Shown: positions 45,966 to 57,275 of the stretch, one piece after another
Layout: every line of letters begins with the position of its first letter
How positions within the stretch are numbered: the first letter of the stretch is position 1
Source of the DNA: Prunella strophiata
Lineage: Eukaryota; Chordata; Aves; Passeriformes; Prunellidae
NCBI GenBank assembly: GCA_036583965.1
Contig: JAZBQD010000006.1
Location: forward strand, 737,621-801,620
DNA length: 64,000 nucleotides
Direction of reading: 5' to 3'
Translations under genes and position numbers: made by a program
The notes under the pieces: model-generated
The model's input: the letters and a program-made list of their open reading frames with translations, nothing else
What the model was told of the DNA's origin: nothing
The model's database searches: none

Positions 45966-47790
45966 AGAATCACAGAATTTTTAGGTTGGAAGAGACCTTT
46001 AAGATCATCGAGTCCAACCCATGTTCTAACACCTCGACTAGATCATGGCACCAAGTGCCACATCCAGTGGCACTGGATGTTTTTTTAAACACATCCAGGG
46101 ATGGTGAATCCACCACCTCCCTGGGCAGACGATTCCAATATTTGATCATTCTTTCTGTGAAAAACTTCCTCCTTAAATCCAGCCTGTATCTCCCTTGGCG
46201 CAGCTTGAGACTGTGTCCTCTTGTTCTATCTGTTGTTGCCCGGAGAAAGACACCGACCCCCAGCTCACCACAGCCGCCCTTCAGGAAGTTGAAGAGAGCG
46301 ATAAGGTCACCTCTGAGTCTCAGTTTCTCCAGACTAAACAGCCCCAGCTCTCTCAGTTGTTCCTCATATGGCTTGTGTTCCAAGCCCCTCACCAGCCTCG
46401 TTGCTCTCCTTTGGACATGCTCGAGCATCTCAACGTCCCTCTTAAACTGCGGGGCCCAGAACTGGACACAGTACTCAAGGTGTGGCCTCACCAGCGCCGA
46501 GTACAGGGGAAGAATGACCTCCCTGCTCCTGCTGGCCACACTATTCCTGATACTGGCCAGGATGCCATTGGCCTTCTTGGCCACCTGGGCACACTGCTGG
46601 CTCATGTTCAGCCAACTGTCAACCAGCAGCCCCAGGTCCCTTTCCACCTGAGCACTGTCCAGCCACACCGTCCCCAGCCTATAACATCGCAGGGGGTTAT
46701 TGTGGCCAAAGTGCAGGACTCGGCATTTGGACTTATTGAACTTCATCCCATTCGATTCTACCCATCCATCCAACCGTTCCAAGTCCCTCTGCAAAGCCTT
46801 CCATCCCTCTGACAGATCGACACACGCTCCCAGCTTAGTGTCATCTGCAAATTTACTGATGAAAGACTCTAAACCCTCATCCATGTCATCAATAAAAATA
46901 TTAAACACAACTGGCCCCAGCACAGAGCCCTGAGGGACACCACTGGTGACTGGCTGCCAGCTGGATGCAGCACCATTCACCACCACTCTCTGGGCCCGGC
47001 CATGCAGCCAGTTCCTAACCCAACACACAGTGCTCCTGTCCAAGCCATGGGCTGTTAGCTTATCTAGGAGTATACTGTGGGAGACTGTGTCAAAGGCCTT
47101 GCTGAAATCCAAATAAACAACATCTACAGCCTTACCTGCATCCACTAGGCGGGTTACCTGGTCATAAAAGGTGATCAGGTTGGTTAGACATGACCTACCC
47201 CTCCTAAACCCATGCTGACTGGGTCTGATACCCTGGCCACCCTGTAAATTCTGTGCGATGGCACTTAATATAAACTGTTCCATTATTTTGCCAGGTACTG
47301 AGGTCAGGCTAACTGGTCTATAATTACCAGGATCCTCCTTTGCACCTTTTTTGTGAATGGGTGTCACATTGGCCAGTTTCCAGTCATCCGGAACCTCACC
47401 AGTGGTCCAGGACTGTTGGTAAATGATGGAGAGTGGCTTTGTAAGCTCATCTGCCAGTTCTCTCAATACCCTGGGGTGGATCCCATCTGGTTCCATAGAT
47501 TTATGGACATCCAAGCATTTCAGTAGTTCTTTGACTGCCTCCTCTTGGATAATGGGGAGACCATTCTGCTCCCTGACATCATCAACCAGCCCAGGTGGAC
47601 AGGTGTCTTGAAGGCAAGTCATCTTCCCACTAAAAACTGAGGCAAAATAGGCATTAAGCACTTCTGCCTTCTCCTCATCTGCAGATACTAAGTTCCCTTC
47701 CTTGCCCAATAGAGAACAAAGGCTGGTCCTACCCTTCCTTCTAGTATTAATGTATTTGTAAAAACATTTTTTATTATCCTTTACAGAATT
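45966..47790 (-). mobile_element. CR1 LINE, 5'-truncated, well preserved (minus)
   Basis: 3' end 'acagaatcacagaattttta' (octamer-type CR1 tail) at 45966; 5' truncation at about 47790, within 'cattttttattatcctttacagaa', which is continuous in the other copy at 35321-35350. It has inserted into the ACTGGG repeats. Near the ORF end (46068-46085) a ~14-base local duplication ('agtggcactggatg') is present that the 33.5-kb copy lacks. Confidence 0.92.
45970..47709 (-). CDS. CR1 ORF2 reverse transcriptase, open, 5'-truncated
   Basis: 579 open codons from the first Met, and the frame is open further upstream to the truncation. This is the RT domain of the CR1 protein that copies its own RNA at target DNA. 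RT blocks in order: [71 protein letters not shown] (catalytic Asp pair) and [15 protein letters not shown]. The endonuclease half is missing, so it cannot retrotranspose alone. The last ~30 codons are out of the usual frame because of the local 14-base duplication. The absence of stops suggests a recent insertion. Confidence 0.85.
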   Translation of the reverse strand: MGKEGNLVSADEEKAEVLNAYFASVFSGKMTCLQDTCPPGLVDDVREQNGLPIIQEEAVKELLKCLDVHKSMEPDGIHPRVLRELADELTKPLSIIYQQSWTTGEVPDDWKLANVTPIHKKGAKEDPGNYRPVSLTSVPGKIMEQFILSAIAQNLQGGQGIRPSQHGFRRGRSCLTNLITFYDQVTRLVDAGKAVDVVYLDFSKAFDTVSHSILLDKLTAHGLDRSTVCWVRNWLHGRAQRVVVNGAASSWQPVTSGVPQGSVLGPVVFNIFIDDMDEGLESFISKFADDTKLGACVDLSEGWKALQRDLERLDGWVESNGMKFNKSKCRVLHFGHNNPLRCYRLGTVWLDSAQVERDLGLLVDSWLNMSQQCAQVAKKANGILASIRNSVASRSREVILPLYSALVRPHLEYCVQFWAPQFKRDVEMLEHVQRRATRLVRGLEHKPYEEQLRELGLFSLEKLRLRGDLIALFNFLKGGCGELGVGVFLRATTDRTRGHSLKLRQGRYRLDLRRKFFTERMIKYWNRLPREVVDSPSLDVFKKTSSATGCGTWCHDLVEVLEHGLDSMILKVSSNLKIL

Positions 47791-48048
47791 TACTTGGGCT
47801 ATACTGGTTTATACTGGTTTGGACCTGGCATGGTCCTCACCTGGCCAGCAGGGACTGCCCCATGCCCAGGTGTTGTCCTTAATGGTACTGGATGTTACTG
47901 GAATGAAACTGGGATTTACTGGGGCTATAGTGGTTTATACTGGTTTGAACTGGGATTTACCTGCCCCATAGGGGGTGCCACTCGCCCAGGTGCTGTCCCT
48001 GACCAGCATCATCCTAGCAGCCAATGCCAGTGTGGACACCTGGTCAGG
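47791..48048. repeat. ACTGGG/TACTGG repeats joining ERV leader
   Basis: 'tatactggtttatactgg', 'gatttactggggcta' repeats, the continuation of 45750-45965 after the CR1. From about 47950 it merges into the presumed gag leader of ERV B. No LTR is seen before gag. Confidence 0.6.
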
Positions 48049-49560
48049 ATGGGATCATGGGTGAGTAGTGAATCCCCAAAGGAAGAGGAAGAGATTGAAA
48101 AGGAACCAATGGGCATACACCCAGACAGTCCACTGGGAAGGAAGCCAGCTGGGTGGAAATATGACCCCAACACCCAAGATAAGGACAAGAGCAAAATGGT
48201 TCAGTACTGTGTATTGGAATGGACCAGAAGGGAAATACAAGAGTGATCATGTATACTGGCCGAGATATGGGTCAGACGAGGGATGGGTATGCCGAGCATT
48301 AAACTTGTATGTAAGAGCTAAGAAACCATTCAATCAGGAAGAGAGTGAATATGCTGCTGGCTGGGAAGGGGAAACTGCACCCTCGAAGGTAAGCGTGTTT
48401 AAGGTAAAGGCAGCAGAACATATAGAGTGGGACCTGTTAGACCACTTACCCACCCCCCCACCTCCAGTAGTTCTAACTGCACCTCCCCTACCCCCTGATG
48501 GGCCCAGCCAGAACACCAGGAGCAGGGTAGCACAAAGAGAGGAAAGCAGATCAGGGGATAGGAGCCAAGCACTGGGATGGTACCCCCTGAGGGAAGTACT
48601 CCTGGGGGGGTACAGGGAGGAATTGGATATGTAACCGTACCTCTCAGTTCCTCTGACGTGAGAATGTTCAAGAAGGAATCAAAAGAAGTATTAGAGGACC
48701 CCCTCGGGTTAGCAGAGCAGTTAGACCAGTTTCTGGGGCCCAATATTTATACATGGGAAGACATGCAATCAATAATGACTGAGTTGTTCACACCAGAGGA
48801 AAGACAGATGATCTGGGTGGCTGGGATATGGATATGGGAAAGGGAGCATGTTCCAGGACCCCCTGGGGACCTGAAAATGCCCACAGTGCGCCCCAGCTGG
48901 GACCACAACAGCACTGGGGGAAGGCAAGACATGGAGGAGTTTAGAACATTAATCAAAGAGGCAGCTCCATGTAATCAAAATGCCTGTAAGGTTTTCGATG
49001 AGCAGCAAAAGAGGGAAGAAACACCAACAAAGGGGTTAGAAAGGTTGAGGAAAAATATGAGGCAATATTCAGGGGTTGACCCTGACATGTTGGCTGGACA
49101 GATCTTACTAAAGAGAAATTTCATCACTCACGCTTGGCCAAATATATGGAGAAAGTTAGAAAAGGTAGATGGTTGGTGAGAGAAGAGGTTGGATCTTTTA
49201 AGGGAAGCACAGAAGGTGCATGTAAAGAGGGACGAAGAGAAGGCCAAAGCAAAAGCCAAGGTAATGGTAACTGCCATTAGGGAAGGAAACCAGCACATAA
49301 AGAACTACCCAGGAAAGGGAGTGGGACCCTGAGGGTGGGAAAATAGATGGAGGGGGGATGTAGCTCCTTGGGAATGGGCACAAAAAGGAGAGTTTGGGAA
49401 ACAAGGGAACCTAGGACCAGTTTGCTTTTACTGTAAAGAGAATGGGCATATCAGAAAGAATTGCCCCCCAAAAGGAAAAGGACCTGAGGGTCTATGAGAC
49501 TGAGCAAAAAGGAGAAGCAGAGGACTAGAGGTGTCAGGGGCTCTACCTCCTGGGGACAGA
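48049..49560 (+). pseudogene. gag: ERV B gag (matrix, capsid, zinc knuckle), broken
   Basis: Start ATGGGATCATGG gives an N-terminal MGSW, a myristoylation-type start as in class I gag. Matrix runs to about 48246, then the frame shifts (frame used 48248-48634), and the capsid lies in 48640-49179 (LSSSDVRMFKKE, EETPTKGLERLRKNMRQYSG), ending in a stop. A nucleocapsid zinc knuckle CFYCKENGHIRKNC (C-x2-C-x4-H-x4-C) lies at 49423-49464, after another stop. Structural precursor of the virus particle in origin; here it cannot be made whole. Confidence 0.85.
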
Positions 49561-49576
49561 ATACTATCAGGAGCAC

Positions 49577-49870
49577 TTGATAACTTTAAAGATAGGTCCC
49601 CAGGAGGAAGAATATGAATTCTTAGTAGACACAGGGGCCGAAAGAACATGTGTTTGTAGAATTCCAAAGGGGTGCAAAAAGGGTCAAGATACCATGCAAG
49701 CAGTAGGTGCAAAAAGGGAAGGGTTCAAAGTCTCAGTTATAAAGCAAGTAAAGTTTGAAGGGGCAAATAAAGTAGGAATCGGGGATGTTCTATTAGTTCC
49801 AGAACCAGGGTGCAATCTATTAGGGTGGGATTTGCAGGTGCAGTTAAACATTAGAGTACTCCCAGAGTAG
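49577..49870 (+). pseudogene. pro: ERV B protease domain
   Basis: Aspartic protease of the retropepsin family: LVDTGAERT holds the catalytic Asp-Thr-Gly, and GCNLLGWDLQ near the end is the second conserved block. Open over 97 codons, ending in TAG, and in a different frame from the nucleocapsid piece. Copy A keeps only the last part of this domain (from about 10650). Confidence 0.8.
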
Positions 49871-50010
49871 GGAAAAATGGTGGTTAAACTTCTCCAATTA
49901 AGCGAAGAGGATGAGGACAAAATTCATAAAATGGTGTGGGCAAAACTGAAAAATCGAGGTAAATTAAACATGAAACCTATAGCAATAAAAATAGTTAATG
50001 AGAACCATCT

Positions 50011-52945
50011 AGTTCAGGTATGACAATACCCACTCTCCCTGGAAGGGAGACGAGGACTACACCCAGTGATCCAGGACCTACTCAAGAAGGGGACCTTAGC
50101 ACCATGCATGTCCCCCCATAATACACCCTTATTACCAGTAAAGAAGTCAAATGGGACTTACAGGCTTGTCCAAGATATAAGAGAAGTCAATAAAAGAACA
50201 GTGATACCAGTAGTGCCTAACCTGTATACACTATGGATTAATATCCCCCCATCACACCAGTGGTTTAGTGTGATAGACCTAAAAGATGCCTTTTGGGCTT
50301 GCCCATTAGCAGAAGAAGGTAGAGATATATTTGCCTTTGAATGGGAAGACCTCAATTCAGGGAGAAAGCAACAGATTTGGTGGACTAGGTTACCCCGAGG
50401 GTTTTCCAAATCCCCAAACCTATTTGGTCAAGCACTAGGGGAAGTACTACAGCTGTTCTCCATCAAACCTGAGATATAGCTCATCCAGTATGTAGATGAT
50501 TTGCTTCTCTCAGAACGGGAAGAAAATGAAGTTGAGGAATCCACCATAGCATTGTTAAATTTTCTGGGGAACCAAGGACTTTGAGTATCAAAAGGGAAAC
50601 TCCCATTTGTGGAGCGTGAAGTAAAATACCTAGGACATGTGATTTGTCAAGGGAGCCAGTGGCTGAACCCTGAGAGAATTGCAGGGATAGCCTCACTCCC
50701 ATGGCCAAAAACTTTGAGGGAAGTTAAAAGTTTCCAGGCTTGTTGGGATATTGTAGGCTATGGATTGAAGGATACATGCAGGCCATCAGGTTCTTGTATG
50801 AAACGCTAGTAGAAGAAGAGATTAGGTGGGAAGAAGACAATGAACAAAAGTTAGAAGCTTTAAAGCAAAAATTAGTTAGTGCACTGGCACTGAGTCTTCC
50901 TGCCTTAGACAAACCTTTTTATCTGTTTATCAATCCAGAAAAAGGAGTAGCACATGGAGTATTAGCCCAGGAGTAGGGAGGATCCAGGAACCAGTGGCCT
51001 ATTTATCAAAATTACCAGACCTTGTCAGCTGGGGATGACCGACCTGCATTCAGGTGGTAGCAGCAACTGCCGTACTCATAGAGGAAAGAAAAAAATTAAT
51101 GTTTGGGGGAAAATTGAAGTATGAAAAAAAAAGTAAATGAAAACTGAAGAATTAGAAATATCCTAAGCCAAAAGGCTGAGAAATGGCTCACTGATTCCCA
51201 AGTGCTAAAATATGAAGCCATCTTAATAAATAGTGATTTAGAGCTGATTGTGAGTAACCTGCCCTGTTTTTATATGGAAAACCAGGTGAGGAATTAATAC
51301 ATAATTTTCTAGAAGTTATAAACTATCAAACTAGAGTAAGAGAGGACCTGACGGATCAACCACTCCAAGGAGGGAAACGATTGTACATCGATGGATCTTC
51401 AAGGGTAATAAAGGGGCACCAGGTATTGGGGTACGCTATAGTGGATGAAGGGTTGGTAGCTCTAGAAAAGGGAAAGTTACCTTCCAACTGGTCAGTCCAA
51501 GCATGTGAGTTATATGCCCTAAAACAAGCTCTGGAAATATTAGCACAGAAAAGGGAACAATATATACAGACACAAAATATGCTTTTGGCGTAGTGCATAC
51601 CTTTGGAAAAATTTGGGAAGAGAGGGGGTTATTAAATTCAAAGGGAAAGGGACTGATTAATGAAAAAGTTGTTTTGGAAGTGTTAGAAGCCTTACAACTG
51701 CCAGAGGAAGTAGCGGTGGTATATGTTAAAGGACATCAAAAAGGGGTGATTCAAAAGGCATGAGGGAACAATTTAGCAGATTTGGAAGCTAAAAATGCAG
51801 CAGAATCAGAAACAGAAAAGCTAATGATGATATTAACCCCCACGGGAGAAATACAAGATGTCCCGGTGTTTAGTGGGACAGAAGAGGAAGAACTCCTCAA
51901 AATAGGAGCCAAGAAAGATCACAAAAGGAAGTGGAGATTAGCAGATGAAGGCAAATGTTGAATAAGCCCCTTGCCAGGAAAATGTAAGAAGGCATACATG
52001 GTACAACACATTGGGGTATTCAAGCACTAAGTGATCAATTTCTAAGGGATTGAGGCTGCATAGGAATTTTCAGGATAGCTGAGCACATGACTGAATGGTG
52101 TGTGATATATCAACAAGTAAAGAAGAAGGTCATGAGGAAAAGACCCAGAGGAGGGTGAGAACTAGCCTTAAGGCCCTTTCAAAACATCCAAGTAGACTTT
52201 ACTGAGCTGCCCCAGGTACAATGGTGGAAATTTTTGCTAGTGATAGTACATCACTTGACTCATTGGGTACAGGTGATACCCACTGTTAAAGCCAATGCCA
52301 ATGTTGTGAGTAAAACGCTTCTAGAATCAATCATTCCCTGATGTGGGATGGTGAACAGGATTGATTCAGACTGGGGAACTCTTTTCACATCAAAGATATT
52401 GCAGAAAGTTGTTCAAACCCTGGGAATTAAATGGGAGTTACACACTCCATGGCATCCATAGAGTTCTGGTTGTGTTGAGAGGATGAATCAAACTCTTAAA
52501 AGAGCTCTAGTTAAGCTAATGATTGAAACCCAAATGCCATGGATAAAATGTCTCCCTTTGGCCTTATTAAGAATTAGAACCCAACCCTGGTCAGTTCTGG
52601 GGGTCTCACCCATTGAAATGATGTTTGGGTTACCTTTCCTGACCTCACCCCAGAAGGCTACCACCTATGAAGAAGGGAAAACCAATGCCAAGAAATATGC
52701 ACAAACCTTAGAAGGGCTAAGACATGAAGGGGCAATTCCTCAAACTACCAACCTGGATTTCAGAATCCATAATATTAATCCTGGGGATTGGTGTTGATCA
52801 AGTCATGGAGAGATCAGCCTCAAGTCCCTTTCAGGTACTACTCACCACCAAATCAGCCACGCAAAGTGCAGAGCAGGGATGGACTTATGCCAACAGAGTT
52901 AAAGGTCTCTTCTTTCTTGAGCTGTTTACTTCAGGAATTCAGTGA
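50011..52945 (+). pseudogene. pol: ERV B pol (RT, RNase H, integrase), broken
   Basis: RT at 50011-50976, with 50011-50824 identical to copy A including its stops. RNase H at 51370-51760 keeps the YIDGSS strand that copy A has lost, but loses frame after 51570 at the TDS-type second catalytic region. Integrase at 51990-52797 keeps the QVDFTELPQ Asp (near 52195), has a damaged second-Asp region (near 52358) and retains VERMNQ (near 52478). The similarity to copy A ends at about 52900. No 3' LTR is seen after it. Confidence 0.85.
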
Positions 52946-53340
52946 CAAAGGCACATAAACATTTGTTCAAAACACCCCAACAAGAAAAGCCCCTGGGAAT
53001 AATCTAAGTTTTCAATTCTTCTGTGGTTAATTAGACACATTTCAGAACTGTATTCAAATTAAATATACTATATTGAAAACGATGAAGAGATAATTATTTT
53101 GTCCTCTTAAATTTTCTTTTCCTGTTTATAGATTGATATCAGTAATGTCCAATTGATATTGACCCCCAGCACCTCCTAATGCAGTCTGAATAAATATGAA
53201 AATCAATACCCTTCATGGCTGACAATCAATGAGACTTTGTCCCTATCCCCTCCCCACCATTTCCCTGATCCAACCCCTGGCACTCAGAGCAGCTGAGGAA
53301 TGGAGTCACATCCAGGGGTGTCTCCAGGGCTCAGGACTGG
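52946..53340. other. No gene recognised
   Basis: AT-rich sequence after ERV B; contains 'tgaataaatatg' near 53186 but no convincing LTR ends. Confidence 0.4.
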
Positions 53341-53344
53341 GGCC

Positions 53345-53565
53345 AGGTCAGTGAAATCTCTTTATTGCTGATCTGGACGAGGCCATCGAGGGCACCCTCA
53401 GTCAGTTCCCAGGTGAGCCCAAGCTGGGTGGGAGTGTGGCTGTGCTGGAGGGCAGGAAGCTCTGCAGAGGGATCTGCAAAGGCTGGAGCCATGGGCCCAG
53501 GACAATGGGATGAGGTTCACCAAGGCCAAGGGCCAGGTCCTGCCCTGGGCTCACAACCAGCCCAA
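53345..53565 (+). mobile_element. CR1 LINE reverse transcriptase fragment
   Basis: Translation of 53350-53530 resembles the CR1 block after the RT catalytic box (ADLDEAIEGTLSQ, KLGGSVAVLEGRKL, then FTKAKGQVLPWAHNQP), with a frameshift. Related to 2320-2520. Confidence 0.65.
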
Positions 53566-54235
53566 ATCCCTGGCCGTGCCCTGCCCCTGATCCCCACAGC
53601 CTGTCCTGTTTCCTTCATCCCTGCAGTGCCAGGGACTTTCTGGGATGAAGGGAGCTCTGCTCTGGCTGTGGAGGGAGGTCCAAGTGCAGCCCCTGGAGTG
53701 GGAACCACAACTTATCAGGTTTGTGTCTTTTGGGGGTCAGGAGCTGGTGAGATTCAGAGGCACAGAAAGTTTCTCTTCACAGCCAACAGACCATAGTTGA
53801 ACAGGATAGAATTTAATAACAATCATGCTCTTCCCTAAGCTGTGTGCAACGTCCTGGCAGTGTCTGCTGAGTCCACCACCCCCAAGTGATTTCCATACTC
53901 ACATTGATTTTAGACAAAAGTGGTTCTGTGATAGATATAAATAATAAAAAATATAATAAAATTAATAATAATAGTTATATATAATGTAACACAATAATCT
54001 ATATTTATATCTGTATAATTGAAAATTGATAATGTGAAATAAGGCTAACAATACTAATATGTCAGCTTTGGCTGCTCACTGTGACACTAAATACCCTATA
54101 GAAAAGGACTGGCCAAAAACCAACTGTCAGTGGTAAACTTTGTGAGATTGTATACAAGGAATAAAGGAGGAAGGGATGAAATTAGCTATTTTTATAAGAT
54201 TTGCTGATACTGTGATGCAGAATGCTTTTTCTATT
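53566..54235. other. No gene recognised; AT-rich patch
   Basis: 53566-53740 is GC-moderate. 53930-54060 is very AT-rich ('aataataaaaaatataataa'). No motif found. Confidence 0.4.
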
Positions 54236-54443
54236 ACTGTGAGAAATACAGTGATTAAGACTTCTGGGTTTTTCATATCTCAGACAATCCACAAGCTGCA
54301 GGATTGGTTGAATGGGTGAAGGGGTTGTTAAAAGAGCAGTTGAAAAAATGAGGAGATGGCAACCTGTCCCCATGAAGAACCCATCTCCCAGATGTGCTCC
54401 ATGCCCTTAGCAATGGCCACTGGGGAAATGGAAACCCCTGGCT
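54236..54443 (+). pseudogene. pol: ERV-L-like integrase C-terminal part
   Basis: Translation of 54281-54430 reads DNPQAAGLVEWVKGLLKEQL, then (after a TGA at 54347) [16 protein letters not shown]. This is the region around and after the integrase catalytic Glu in foamy/ERV-L-like elements. Upstream parts of pol are not present. Confidence 0.65.
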
Positions 54444-54995
54444 GTGCAGGGCTGCCCCCAATTTGCAAATACAGCCATGGACAGTGAGACTTGGACTGTC
54501 TGGGAAATTGTTCTGGGTGTGATGGCCCCTGGCAGGGCCACCCCAGAGGCTGCAGGGCTGGACCTTCATGCATTGGAACTAGTTCGGATAAATCAGAAGC
54601 AAATGAGAGTTATCAATACCAAAACAGGAATTCAGATTCCTCCAGGACACTTTGGTTTGATAACTACTCACTGGAGCTTGGCCTTGCAAAGTGTTCATGT
54701 CATGGGAGGACGAGCTGATGCAGATTATCAAGGAGAAATTGAAGGAATTGTGTTGAACAATAGTGAACAAGATTGGATTATTCAACCCCATGACAGGGTA
54801 TCACAATTACTGATATTATCAGTTTTTAAAACAACTGGGGAAAGAGGAGATCCATCTCAAATCACTGCTGTTGGTGGAGATAAAGGGTTTGGATCCAGCA
54901 GTCCTAATAATGGAGCCAGAGTGTGGGTCCAGAGGCCAAAAGGCCCTCCCAAGGCAGCTGAAAGAACAGCTCCTGGGAAAGACAGCTCTGTTTGA
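54444..54995 (+). CDS. ERV-L-type dUTPase, open frame
   Basis: 183 codons, trimeric dUTPase family; the enzyme hydrolyses dUTP to dUMP and pyrophosphate, keeping uracil out of viral DNA. All five motifs can be placed: 1, AAGLDLHAL (residues 36-44); 2, [11 protein letters not shown] (71-81), where the usual Arg-Ser-Ser is His-Trp-Ser; 3, [12 protein letters not shown] (88-99) with the catalytic Asp/Tyr pair kept; 4, [10 protein letters not shown] (116-125), usual Gly now His; 5, [11 protein letters not shown] (144-154). The start codon is uncertain, since in the virus it was part of the pol polyprotein downstream of integrase. It is intact between broken neighbours. Changes in motifs 2 and 4 make activity doubtful. 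Confidence 0.75.
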   Translation: MQGCPQFANTAMDSETWTVWEIVLGVMAPGRATPEAAGLDLHALELVRINQKQMRVINTKTGIQIPPGHFGLITTHWSLALQSVHVMGGRADADYQGEIEGIVLNNSEQDWIIQPHDRVSQLLILSVFKTTGERGDPSQITAVGGDKGFGSSSPNNGARVWVQRPKGPPKAAERTAPGKDSSV

Positions 54996-56170
54996 ATCCT
55001 GGAACCTGGCCAGGAACAGTGGGAATGTGTCCCTGCAGCCAAGTGTTCTGTGTGAGAGCAAGTAGATATTACAGGATCTTGTTTTACAGATCCTACCAGA
55101 CCAATTCTCCCTGTTTGCCACAATGTACAAGCAAAGGACCGTGGGGGCATTATGCTGGCATTAAAAAGGCACCAGCTCCATGGACAACAGAATTATTATT
55201 CTTAACCAGAATGAGATTGAGGAAAAAGAATGAATGACCTTGTCACTGAAGTACTGCTGATGTCTGTAAGTTGTATCTTGAGAGTCAGGCAGAATCTTTG
55301 TTTGCCACAAACACCTCTGGAGTTTCACCAAGGGATTATTCATTAAATTCTTACGAGAAGGTAAAGATCAAAATACTTAATGTAACTAATTGCTGGATAT
55401 GTTCTCAACTGTCATTGGGAGGAATGGGATTCCCTTGGAGGGCCCAGGGAGGAGCCCTGGATCCATCAGCAGCCCACAGTGGGAAATCAGACCTTTGGTG
55501 CTGGGAATGGGAGCTGCTGGGGGTGTGGAGACTGCCCTAAAAGCTTTAGGGAGCTTCCTAAAGGGTGGTTTGAGTCCTATTTCCATGCAATATTGATGCC
55601 TCCCTTGAGGGTATTTTGGCAACAACTACAAGGAAGAGTTGGGGCCAAGAGAACATTTTCCACCCAAGGAGTGCCTTTGGTCTCAAGAAGGCAAAGATTC
55701 TGGTTCACCCTGTACCCCATGTGCAATACCCTGTCCTGTGGCATTTACATTAAAGAGCTAAATCAATTATTAGAAGAAGTAAGAAATTACACTGTTAAAA
55801 TGTGCAATAGCAGATCCCAGGAGCTCCAACAAACACGAACGGGGCTCCGCTGAACCACACTGCCTTGGATTATCTGCTTGCTGTCAAAGGAGGAACCTCT
55901 GCTGTTCTAGGACAGGAATGTTGCAGGAATGTCTGTCAGTGCTGGGTTTGAAGTCCAAGAATCAGGAATCACCTCATAGAAAGATCAGGAGAAGAGTGGC
56001 AGAAAGGAGAAAATTCGACATGGTGGAATTGGCTTCCAAATTGGAGGTAGCTGTGAAATGCATTTGTGGCAGTCACTGTAATCATTGCAGTGTGAGCACT
56101 TGGTGTGTTATGATTCCATGTCAGAGTTGTTTCAACACTTTGTGCTGGGAAATGGAGTACTGAGACTTGT
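54996..56170 (+). pseudogene. env: ERV env remnant
   Basis: Several short frames. Near 55389-55405 the translation has NVTNCWICSQL, a CWxC-type motif of retroviral surface protein; 55479-55853 has an env-like stretch with several Cys and a helix (KELNQLLEEVRNYTVKMC); about 55857-55940 shows a Cys-rich transmembrane-subunit-like piece in another frame. At least three stops or frame changes interrupt it, and no signal peptide or fusion peptide can be assigned. Identity as env is well supported by motif order; the virus class is less sure. Confidence 0.65.
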
Positions 56171-56194
56171 CTAAAAAGAGACACGGTCTCAAGA

Positions 56195-56575
56195 AAAAAG
56201 GGGCATTTGATAAAGAACAGAGAATAGCAACTAATTAGGCCTGTTTTAAAAGGAATGTGAATTATAGCTCTGAGTAATGAACTTGAGCAGCACTTAATTG
56301 ATGAACAAGAGGCAATGCCTTTATGCCTAATACCTAAATGTAAACTGTGTTATTGAAAGAATTGTTATGAAGGTTGTAGTTCATCTGCAAGTTAAAGGAG
56401 CAATTGAAGTCCTGAGGCCTCAACACCAGGTCCTGACTGAGGCCTGAACAACAGGCCCTGAGGCAAAGCTGACCTCTAGATTAAACATCCCACCAAAGGT
56501 TATATTTGTATCTGCTCATTAATAAATCATCATTAGCAATATGATCTCTGTGTCTGTTCATTGCTGAAATGTGGA
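56195..56575 (+). mobile_element. LTR after the env remnant
   Basis: Preceded by a purine tract 'aagaaaaaaggggca' (56191-56205). TATA-like 'ggttatatttgta' near 56498, AATAAA at 56521-56526, then a short U5. Likely the 3' LTR of the integrase-dUTPase-env remnant. Confidence 0.6.
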
Positions 56576-57109
56576 TTTACCTTTCTGTGTTTAAAAATCA
56601 GACAAGGCCCCATCTGGCCTTGTTTGGGGCTGCTGGATCAAAGTCACCTCCCCTGATTCCTCCTTGGGCCCTGGCCAGGCTTTGGGAGGAGCCAAACAGG
56701 AGAATGAAACCAGAGGTTGCCACAATAGCAGTGATGTCAGCTTGTTTGTTTAACAGTGTAAAAGCTGGGCCCTCTCACTGCAAGGTTGGAGCCTCACCTG
56801 TGGCTGGAGGCACCTGCAGGAATTCCCAGTGCCCAGGAGTGGCTCTGCAGCCCTTGGCTGTGACAGCTTCCCCTAGCTGATGTGTGCATCTGGGGATGGT
56901 AAAGCCTGAGGGTAACTGGTGCTGGATCTTCCTAAATCACTGCCAGCAATCTTTGGTGGTGATGGTTGGGTGCTTTGCTGAGCTGCTCCTTTTGTAATTT
57001 TTTGCAGATTTACATTATATAAATGACACAATTCCTTCAGTTGGTATCTGTGTCTTTGGTGCTGACCATGCCCACTGGCAAACTGACCCTGTGGGCTCCA
57101 CAAAACCAA
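56576..57109. other. No gene recognised
   Basis: Only chance frames. Between the ERV-L-like LTR and a small outlier of the 75-bp repeat. Confidence 0.35.
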
Positions 57110-57275
57110 GGGGCCCTTGTGACACTGCAGGGCCTCGTGTGACCAGGGGACCATGGTGACCCTGTGGAGCATCATGGAACCAAGGGGCCATTGTGACCCT
57201 GTGGGGCTTCATGGAACCATGGAGACCATTCTGACACTGTGGGGACTCGTGGAGACAAGGCTCCATTGTTTTTCT
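57110..57275 (+). repeat. 75-bp repeat family, outlier (about 2-3 units)
   Basis: 'catggaaccaaggggccattgtgac', 'ttcatggaaccatggagacc' are units of the array at 19.6-26.9 kb, here in forward orientation 30 kb away. Confidence 0.75.

Noticed and set aside
45893..46812. 252- and 205-codon plus-strand frames
   Set aside because: They are antisense to the well-supported CR1 reverse transcriptase.
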